From: an uncultured Clostridia bacterium
Lineage (GTDB): Bacteria; Bacillota; Clostridia; Christensenellales; Borkfalkiaceae
Direction: 5' to 3'
DNA: 10,814 bases
Assembly: GCA_900557285.1 (NCBI GenBank)
Contig: USSJ01000018.1
Coordinates: forward strand, 1-10,814
Shown here: positions 6,099 to 10,814 of the stretch, in pieces
Numbering within the stretch: the first letter of the stretch is position 1
Layout of the letters: each line of letters opens with the position of its first letter
Notes under the pieces: generated by a model
Database searches by the model: none
What the model was told of the DNA's origin: nothing
The model's input: the letters and a program-made list of their open reading frames with translations, nothing else
Position numbers and translations under genes: made by a program

Positions 6099-6896
6099 TT
6101 AGCCTCCTATCTGACAATCCAGCCCGGATACACGCTCTGCGGCACGGAGAAGTTTTTCCATTTCTTCCGCTTTCGGCGGCAAAATGTCTTTCATCTCGTA
6201 TTCCCTGCCCAAGCCTTCATACTTATCCTGCCCCAACCGATGGTACGGCAGAAGGTGCAATTTTCTGACCCCCGGCAGCGTCGCCGCAAACTTGGCTATG
6301 CTTTCGATTTCCGCTTCCGTAGCATTGAACGTCGGGATCACAGGAACGCGGATGATGAGTTCCGTCATCCCGCTCTGCGCAACTTTCCGCGCATTCTCCA
6401 TCATCAGTTCGTTGCTGCGGCCCGTAAACGCTTTATGCTTCAGCGGATCCGTGTGTTTTATATCCATCAGATATTGATCCAGGTACGGCAGCATGCGCTC
6501 TATCACAGAATAATCCGCACAAGCCATGCTTTCCATCGCCGTCGTAAGTCCCGCCTCTTTCGCTCCGCGCAAAAGCGCTTCGCAAAAATCCGGCTGACAA
6601 AGACTTTCTCCGCCCGAAAGCGTCATGCCTCCGCCGCTGCGCCGATAATACGGACGATCTTTCACCACCGTCTCCAGTACTTCCCGTACCGTTACGTCCT
6701 GCCCGATCGTCTTCGGCTTGCCCTGCACCAACATCGTCTGAATCTTATATTCCTGCGATTCGGGATTGCAGCACCACTTGCAGCGAAGTACGCAGCCTTT
6801 CAGGAATACGATCGTGCGGATGCCCTTCCCGTCATGTATGGAGAACCTCTGTATATCAAAGATCCTCCCTTTTGTATCCAGATAATTTTCCGCCAT
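6099..6896 (-). CDS. Glycyl radical enzyme activating enzyme (radical SAM), compact form
   Basis: A 265-residue radical-SAM activase. The cluster motif C35-VLR-C39-KW-C42 (with an extra C43) is followed by NPESQ, the GGE motif in TLSGGES (92-98), and family segments MDIKHTDPLKHKAFTG and LIIRVPVIPTFN. It uses a 4Fe-4S cluster and SAM to place the radical on Gly811 of the dehydratase encoded just upstream (5 nt gap). Most diol-dehydratase and choline-lyase activases carry a ferredoxin-like insert with two extra clusters after the CxxxCxxC; here the sequence passes from NPESQEYK straight to the GGE region without that cysteine-rich insert, so it resembles pyruvate formate-lyase activase in size. 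Its SD lies inside the dehydratase 3' end. Confidence 0.95.
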   Translation of the reverse strand: MAENYLDTKGRIFDIQRFSIHDGKGIRTIVFLKGCVLRCKWCCNPESQEYKIQTMLVQGKPKTIGQDVTVREVLETVVKDRPYYRRSGGGMTLSGGESLCQPDFCEALLRGAKEAGLTTAMESMACADYSVIERMLPYLDQYLMDIKHTDPLKHKAFTGRSNELMMENARKVAQSGMTELIIRVPVIPTFNATEAEIESIAKFAATLPGVRKLHLLPYHRLGQDKYEGLGREYEMKDILPPKAEEMEKLLRAAERVSGLDCQIGG

Positions 6897-6901
6897 AAAT
6901 T

Positions 6902-9409
6902 TTAAAATCCCTGCTCGGTACGATGTATTATATCATCCTGCAAACTTCTCGAAAGCGTCGTGAAGAATGCACTGTATCCTGCCACACGCACCACCAGATG
7001 TTTGTATTTTTCCGGATATTTCTGCGCGTCGAGAAGCGTTTCTTTCGACACGACGTTGAATTGCATATGGCTGCCTTTCTGGTCGAAATAGGAACGGATC
7101 AACGCGACAAAATTCTCAAGTCCCTGCCTGCCGCTCAGTGCCGAAGGGTGGAACTTCTGGTTAAACAGCGTTCCGTTCGATGCAATGTAGTGATCCAGCC
7201 TTGCCACCGAGTTCGCCGCAGCCGTCGGTCCGTGCACATCTTTCCCCGCCGAAGGCGAAACTCCGTCCGCCACCGGTTTGCCGGCAAGCCTTCCGTCCGG
7301 CGTTGCTCCCGTCTGCGCTCCCAAAGGTACGTTCGCCGATACCGGATACAACCCCGCCTGGAAATGTCCGCCGCGCGGATTCATATATTTTTCCAGCGGC
7401 CGCGTATATGTATAAGCCACATCGCGCGCAAACGCGTCCACCTCTTCAAGATCGTTGCCGAACTTGGGCACATTTTCGATCATTTCCAGAAGTTTGTCGT
7501 ATTTTGTACTGTTTCCGACCAGTGCCGAAACAGCCGACGCGATTTCCGCTTCCGTAACATTCTTGCCCGCGGCTTTCAGTTCTTTTACCACTTCCGCAAC
7601 GACCTTCTCCGCTTTCTGCGCATCCAGTCCTTTGCCGTAATTTTCCCGCAATGCTTCCCGATATTCCGCAAGCGTTACTTTCTTCTCGTCAAATACGAGC
7701 GTTTTGATCGCATACAGCGAATCCGCCATATTCGCAATGCCAAATCCCTGCGGCCCCGTGAAATTGTAGATTGCTCCGCCTTCCTGTACCGATTTTCCTC
7801 GCCCGATGCAATCTTCGATCATCCCCGAAAGGAACGGCAGCGGGCATCTCTCGGCATGCGCCACGTCGATCGCATTGTCTGCATTCACAAGCAGTGAAAT
7901 GCAATAATTCATCTGCTTTTTATAAGCGTCGTAGAACTCATCAAATGTCTTCATCTGCGCTACGTCGCCCGTATGGATACCGACCTGCACGCCTTTATCC
8001 ATCCCGTCCGAGAACACCAGTTCCAGAGGACGGCACATGTTGAAAAACGCAGCATCGTGCCAGCCTTCCGTCTTGCCCGACTTCTGCGGCTCCACGCAAC
8101 CGATGATATTGTATTCCCGCGCATCCTGCAAGGTCAGCCCGCGGCTCATCAGAGAAGGAATGATCACTTCATCATTATAATAAGCAGGCAGTCCTACTCC
8201 CGTACGCGTCAGCTCTGCCGCATGCATCAGAAGTTCGTGCGGGCTGTTGTTCCATACACGGATGGAAAGCGACGGCTGCGGCAGCAATACATGCATCGAT
8301 GCCGTAATGCACATGAATGAGAGATCATTGGTAACATCCAGCCCGTCCGCATTCTGCCCGCCGACGATCAGGTTCTGGAAAAGGCTGTATCCGGCAAAAC
8401 CCTCCGCGCTCGCCGCGTCACGGCATTTGTTGAGATCATTGAGCTTGATCCATATGCAATCGATCAGCTCCTGCGCGTCTTCCCTCGTCAGCGTCCCTTC
8501 GTCCAGATCCTTTTTATAATAAGGATACATGTATTGATCGAATCTGCCCGGAGAAATGGAATGTCCGCTCGACTCGATCTGCAGAAGCTGCTGCACAAAC
8601 CAGAAGGACTGGCAAGCTTCCCAGAAATTCCTCGCTCCGTTTTCCGGTACGTTTTCACAGTTCTGCGCGATCATCAAAAGCTCAGTCTTGCGCTTTTCGT
8701 CGCTCGTCTTCAGCGCCATATCCCGCGCAAGCGCCGCATACCGCTTCGCATATATAACGGCCGCTTCACAGCTCATGATCACTGCCTGCAGAAAATGCGT
8801 ACGCCGCGCACAGTCCGCATCCCCGAGTTTCACTTCCGAAAGTGCTTTCTTTGCTTTATCCGCGATTCCCTTGAATCCGACCGCCAGCACCCAGTCATAA
8901 TGCACCGTCACATGGCCGACTCCGTTATAAAAATAGTTTCCGGGCGTGAAAATATTATGCTCGATCGCACGGATCGTCTCCGGTGCCATATAGGAAGTCG
9001 CAAGCTCGCTCGTGGTCTTCCCTTTCCAGTACTTGTCCGCTTCCGCAATCTCACGCTTTGCACTGTCGGAAATATAAAAAGGATCCGCCGTACGCGTCGC
9101 GACAGTGTTAAACTCGGATTCCAGCCATTCATAGGAAAATTCAGGATATGTCTGACACCCTCTCGGAGCCAGCGTCGTGCTGCCCACGATCAGTTCTTCG
9201 TCCCGGATCGTAATGGGAAGATTCTGCAGAATGTGCAAAAATGCCTTCGCTCGCCGCGTTATGATCGGCTCTCCCTCCGTCTCCTTATAAGATTCCGTAA
9301 TCAGCCTGGCTCGCGCCGATTCTATTTCCGGCATCTTCTTATAAAGATTCTCTTTCAGTCTCCCGATACGGTCCCGCATCGCTATTTTTTCTGAATAAAA
9401 TTTCGCCAT
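6902..9409 (-). CDS. Glycyl radical diol dehydratase (1,2-propanediol dehydratase type)
   Basis: An 835-residue glycyl radical enzyme. The thiyl-radical cysteine and general base lie in YNIIGCVEP (C438, E440), and the radical glycine in VVRVAGYSAFF (G811). Residues typical of glycerol/propanediol dehydratases are present: GVGHV (H166), ESSGHSISPGRFDQY (279-293) and TEGWHDAAF with D452. It removes water from (S)-1,2-propanediol to give propionaldehyde without B12; glycerol is a possible alternative substrate. Context (aldolase, PduP, PduU) favours propanediol from fucose or rhamnose. The N-terminus has only about ten residues before the family start (RDRIGRLKENL), so no encapsulation extension is evident. 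Residues 591-634 look like an Ala/Lys/Glu-rich insert. It is the first gene of the operon, about 27 nt after the predicted transcript start. Confidence 0.95.
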   Translation of the reverse strand: MAKFYSEKIAMRDRIGRLKENLYKKMPEIESARARLITESYKETEGEPIITRRAKAFLHILQNLPITIRDEELIVGSTTLAPRGCQTYPEFSYEWLESEFNTVATRTADPFYISDSAKREIAEADKYWKGKTTSELATSYMAPETIRAIEHNIFTPGNYFYNGVGHVTVHYDWVLAVGFKGIADKAKKALSEVKLGDADCARRTHFLQAVIMSCEAAVIYAKRYAALARDMALKTSDEKRKTELLMIAQNCENVPENGARNFWEACQSFWFVQQLLQIESSGHSISPGRFDQYMYPYYKKDLDEGTLTREDAQELIDCIWIKLNDLNKCRDAASAEGFAGYSLFQNLIVGGQNADGLDVTNDLSFMCITASMHVLLPQPSLSIRVWNNSPHELLMHAAELTRTGVGLPAYYNDEVIIPSLMSRGLTLQDAREYNIIGCVEPQKSGKTEGWHDAAFFNMCRPLELVFSDGMDKGVQVGIHTGDVAQMKTFDEFYDAYKKQMNYCISLLVNADNAIDVAHAERCPLPFLSGMIEDCIGRGKSVQEGGAIYNFTGPQGFGIANMADSLYAIKTLVFDEKKVTLAEYREALRENYGKGLDAQKAEKVVAEVVKELKAAGKNVTEAEIASAVSALVGNSTKYDKLLEMIENVPKFGNDLEEVDAFARDVAYTYTRPLEKYMNPRGGHFQAGLYPVSANVPLGAQTGATPDGRLAGKPVADGVSPSAGKDVHGPTAAANSVARLDHYIASNGTLFNQKFHPSALSGRQGLENFVALIRSYFDQKGSHMQFNVVSKETLLDAQKYPEKYKHLVVRVAGYSAFFTTLSRSLQDDIIHRTEQGF

Positions 9410-9442
9410 AGCCTTTTCCGCCTTTTAAATTCTTTCATTGTT

Positions 9443-9471
9443 ATTATAACCCGACATTCCACAATTGTCAA
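9443..9471 (-). promoter_or_regulatory. Consensus sigma-A promoter for the GRM operon
   Basis: On the minus strand TTGACA (9471-9466) and TATAAT (9448-9443) are both perfect hexamers with a 17-nt spacer. The predicted start near 9436 leaves a leader of about 27 nt before the dehydratase ATG at 9409, with AAAGGCGG/AAAAGG as ribosome site. A consensus promoter this strong would be expected to need a repressor. Confidence 0.88.
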
Positions 9472-9477
9472 CACCTT
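9456..9477 (-). promoter_or_regulatory. Shared 22-bp box over the -35 (copy 1, dehydratase promoter)
   Basis: It matches the box at 5189-5210 at 18 of 22 positions. Within it, ACAATTGT (9461-9468) is a perfect 8-bp palindrome. A second inverted half, TTGTGG at 9490-9495, mirrors CCACAA at 9459-9464 with a 25-nt gap. The internal promoter has CACAA (5193-5197) and TTGTG (5224-5228) with a 26-nt gap, so the geometry is similar. This suggests an operator pair for one regulator at both promoters. Confidence 0.6.
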
Positions 9478-9565
9478 GCGCAAAAAAATTTGTGGTTTGT
9501 TGTATAATTTTTGTTGCTTTATGTGGTTTATGAAAAAATTTTTTATTTTTTTTGATAAGAATCTG

Positions 9566-9594
9566 TTGTTTTTTTGACAAAACAGGTATATAAT
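9566..9594 (+). promoter_or_regulatory. Putative promoter for the PHP gene, with -10 next to the start codon
   Basis: TATAAT at 9589-9594 is a perfect -10, and TTGTTT at 9566-9571 is a weak -35 at 17 nt. The ATG at 9601 begins 7 nt after the -10, so transcripts would start at or near the start codon, and no SD is seen at normal spacing. TTGACA at 9574-9579 is only 9 nt from the -10 and cannot pair with it. Confidence 0.5.
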
Positions 9595-9600
9595 CAAAGC

Positions 9601-10344
9601 ATGAACATTTTGATTGAAACACATTCTCATACCGTTGCCAGCGGTCATTTTACGCGGGACACCATCACGGATCTTGCACGGGCCGCGCAAACAAAGGGGA
9701 TCCGGCTCCTGTGCATTACGGATCACTCCCCTTCCATCCCCGGGTCTGCGACAGACAACTATTTCCGCTCCCTCAAATATTGCGAGAAAAAACGATTCGG
9801 CGTCGAAATAATATACGGTACGGAAGCCGACGTCATGGATGAACACGGCAAACTCGGCATGCGCAATGAAATTCTTGCCGAAATGGGAATCGTCATTGTC
9901 AGCCAACATCCGCCCTGCTTTAAACCTTCCGATATCGATACGAATACGCGCGGCATGATTCATGCAATCGAAAGCGGCTGCGTCGATATCGTCGGTCATC
10001 CGGATGATGAAAAATACCCGCTCGACGCGGAAACTCTGGTCAATACCTGCAAACAGTTCGGCACGATGATCGAAATGAACAACGCCTCATTAAATCCGAA
10101 CGGTTACCGCGGCGATGCAAAAGCGAGAGACGCCGAATTGCTGAAATTGTGCAAAGAAAAGCGTGTCTATGTTTCGCTCGGTTCGGACAGCCACGGCGCT
10201 TCCCACATCGGAGATTTCAAATACGCACTTGAGCTCGTTCGCGATTGCCGTTTCCCTGAAGAATTGATCGTAAATTCCTCTTTGTCTCTGTTTCGCACTT
10301 TGTTGGAGCCGCATCGTGCAGCCCGAAACGATCTCATTCATTGA
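9601..10344 (+). CDS. PHP-domain metal-dependent phosphatase/phosphoesterase (YcdX-like)
   Basis: A 247-residue single-domain PHP protein, the usual length for YcdX-type phosphatases. Metal ligands appear in order: H8 and H10 in ETHSHT, H16, D41-H42 in TDHS, E75 in GTEAD, H103 in SQHP, H133 in VGHPDD, and D196/H198 in SDSH, the layout of a trinuclear zinc/manganese site. Such enzymes hydrolyse phosphomonoesters; the substrate here is unknown. The ATG at 9601 is chosen because the protein then begins MNILIETHSH as in the family; a TTG at 9574 would add nine residues translated through the -10. It is transcribed away from the microcompartment operon, and nothing in sequence ties it to that pathway beyond the shared divergent region. 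A strong terminator follows. Confidence 0.9.
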   Translation: MNILIETHSHTVASGHFTRDTITDLARAAQTKGIRLLCITDHSPSIPGSATDNYFRSLKYCEKKRFGVEIIYGTEADVMDEHGKLGMRNEILAEMGIVIVSQHPPCFKPSDIDTNTRGMIHAIESGCVDIVGHPDDEKYPLDAETLVNTCKQFGTMIEMNNASLNPNGYRGDAKARDAELLKLCKEKRVYVSLGSDSHGASHIGDFKYALELVRDCRFPEELIVNSSLSLFRTLLEPHRAARNDLIH

Positions 10345-10402
10345 ATAGCGATTTTCCGACACAATTTATTGTAAACATTTACAGTCCCTGAAATTACCGA
10401 TC

Positions 10403-10443
10403 CGGCAAGACTGTTGCGGAATGCAACAGCCTTGCCGTTTTTT
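10403..10443 (+). terminator. Rho-independent terminator of the PHP gene
   Basis: CGGCAAG-A-CTGTTGC (10403-10417) pairs with GCAACAG-C-CTTGCCG (10423-10437), a 15-position stem with one internal mismatch and loop GGAAT, followed by TTTTTT (10438-10443). It lies 58 nt after the PHP stop. Confidence 0.93.
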
Positions 10444-10489
10444 ATATAGCAAGCCCCTCGGGTTCTCCGAGGGGCTTGCTATATAAAAA
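10439..10489. repeat. 23-bp perfect inverted repeat (hairpin)
   Basis: Bases 10439-10461 pair without mismatch to 10467-10489 around the loop GTTCT. The GC core is AGCAAGCCCCTCGG. Its outer T and A runs double as the T-tract of the terminator on the left and of the minus-strand terminator on the right. It lacks a following T-tract of its own on either strand, so alone it is not a standard terminator. Confidence 0.8.
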
Positions 10490-10520
10490 TCCCCGAAAAA
10501 CTCATCGTTTTGCGGGGATT
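10485..10520 (-). terminator. Probable minus-strand intrinsic terminator
   Basis: AATCCCCG (10488-10495) pairs with CGGGGATT (10513-10520). After one mismatch, AAAAC/GTTTT continues the stem around a 5-nt loop. Read on the minus strand the stem is followed by TTTTTATATA. It would stop readthrough from the tRNA side towards the PHP gene. Confidence 0.65.
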
Positions 10521-10614
10521 CGAAAGATAATCATTTATTCGCTAAACATAGATTTGACAGAAAACGTTACCTTATTAATTATGAATATTTATACTCTGTT
10601 TTAAGGTTTTATCA

Positions 10615-10674
10615 CTGAAAAAAGAAAAACACCTATTGCTGTCCAACCACTGGGGTTCAGATTGCAATAGGTGT
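10615..10674 (-). terminator. Rho-independent terminator of tRNA-Leu
   Basis: ACACCTATTGC (10629-10639) pairs perfectly with GCAATAGGTGT (10664-10674). On the minus strand the stem is followed by TTTTCTTTTTT. It begins 6 nt after the encoded CCA end of the tRNA. The 24-nt apical region can form a small AACC/GGTT stem. Confidence 0.88.
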
Positions 10675-10680
10675 ATCATA

Positions 10681-10767
10681 TGGTGCGAGTGACAGGACTT
10701 GAACCTGCATGGGATCGCTCCCACTAGAACCTGAATCTAGCGCGTCTGCCAATTTCACCACACTCGC
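10681..10767 (-). tRNA. tRNA-Leu (anticodon CAG), CCA encoded
   Basis: On the minus strand the acceptor stem GCGAGTG pairs with CACTCGC, followed by discriminator A and an encoded CCA (10683-10681). The D-arm contains the usual TGGTGAAATTGGCAGAC. The anticodon stem CTAGA/TCTAG encloses TTCAGGT, giving anticodon CAG for the Leu codon CUG. A long variable arm (TGGGAGCGATCCCA) marks it as class II, and the T-arm has GGTTCAAGTCC. Length is 87 nt with CCA. No clear promoter is seen in the 47 nt upstream to the window edge, so it may be part of a tRNA transcript that begins outside. Confidence 0.97.
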
Positions 10768-10814
10768 ATGGATCTCAAAAAAATACATCCGCAAAGCCTG
10801 AATCAATCCTGCAA

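Larger units (their letters stand above)
10345..10680. other. Gene-free stretch of hairpins and terminators between the PHP gene and tRNA-Leu
   Basis: This 336-nt stretch holds no convincing coding region. It contains four hairpins, listed separately: the PHP terminator, a 23-bp perfect inverted repeat, a minus-strand terminator and the tRNA terminator. Bases 10521-10614 are AT-rich with no structure I can support. TTGACA at 10554-10559 has no good -10 at 16-18 nt. Confidence 0.7.

Noticed and set aside
6902..9409. Choline trimethylamine-lyase (CutC) as identity of the radical enzyme
   Set aside because: The GHSISPGRFDQY and TEGWHDAAF segments, plus the aldolase and PduP context, fit diol dehydratases better, and CutC's long N-terminal extension in compartment loci is missing.
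9574..9594. TTGACA at 9574-9579 as -35 for the TATAAT at 9589-9594, and TTG at 9574 as PHP start
   Set aside because: The spacer would be only 9 nt, and starting at TTG would add nine residues not expected in the family and place the -10 inside the coding sequence.
9382..9999. 205-codon minus-strand open frame spanning the divergent region and the PHP gene
   Set aside because: It overlaps the PHP gene, both promoters and the dehydratase start, and its low-complexity middle is encoded by the AT-rich control region.
10554..10582. Plus-strand promoter starting with TTGACA at 10554
   Set aside because: No good -10 at 16-18 nt, and nothing on the plus strand follows except the antisense of the tRNA.
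10681..10767. tRNA-Leu as attachment site of an integrated element carrying the GRM operon
   Set aside because: I see no integrase gene and no repeat of the tRNA 3' end elsewhere in the window, and the tRNA keeps its own terminator and a separate PHP gene lies between.
1..10814. CRISPR array, insertion sequence or riboswitch
   Set aside because: No regularly spaced repeats, transposase-like frames, terminal inverted repeats or recognisable aptamer cores were seen.

Overview
The window carries most of a glycyl-radical-enzyme bacterial microcompartment (GRM) locus. The organism is very probably a Bacillota/Clostridia member: strong AGGAGG-type ribosome sites, TTGACA-17-TATAAT promoters, a B12-independent anaerobic radical enzyme, and AT-rich intergenic DNA between coding regions of moderate GC. 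The genus cannot be told from this sequence alone. Layout: twelve genes run on the minus strand from 9409 down to the left edge. In transcription order they are a glycyl radical diol dehydratase (6902-9409), its radical-SAM activase (6099-6896), a PduU/EutS-type shell protein (5714-6094), an EutP/PduV-type GTPase (5209-5712), a class II fuculose/rhamnulose-phosphate-type aldolase (4327-5130), a stand-alone GlcG/PduO-C domain protein (3832-4323), a PduP-type CoA-acylating aldehyde dehydrogenase (2453-3838), a medium-chain alcohol dehydrogenase (1202-2431) and four BMC-H shell proteins (876-1190, 572-847, 224-547, and one cut by the left edge at 1-144). Two consensus promoters drive the set, one before the dehydratase and one inside the locus before the aldolase. 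They share an 18/22 identical box overlapping the -35, which suggests a common regulator. On the plus strand, diverging from the dehydratase, lies a PHP-domain phosphatase/phosphoesterase gene (9601-10344). It is followed by a cluster of hairpins and terminators, then a minus-strand tRNA-Leu(CAG) with its own terminator. How the genes work together (inference from family knowledge): the aldolase splits a deoxysugar phosphate (L-fuculose-1-P or L-rhamnulose-1-P) into DHAP and L-lactaldehyde. Lactaldehyde is reduced to (S)-1,2-propanediol, which the radical dehydratase converts to propionaldehyde. PduP oxidises this to propionyl-CoA while an alcohol dehydrogenase makes 1-propanol and recycles NAD+. 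The shell confines the aldehydes. This matches the fucose/rhamnose 'GRM5' class, known from Clostridium phytofermentans and Roseburia. The pentameric vertex protein, PduL-type phosphotransacylase, sugar kinase/isomerase and regulator are not in the window; some may lie beyond the left edge. Four cargo enzymes carry an amphipathic encapsulation helix next to a low-complexity or Cys-rich linker. The dehydratase does not appear to carry one.
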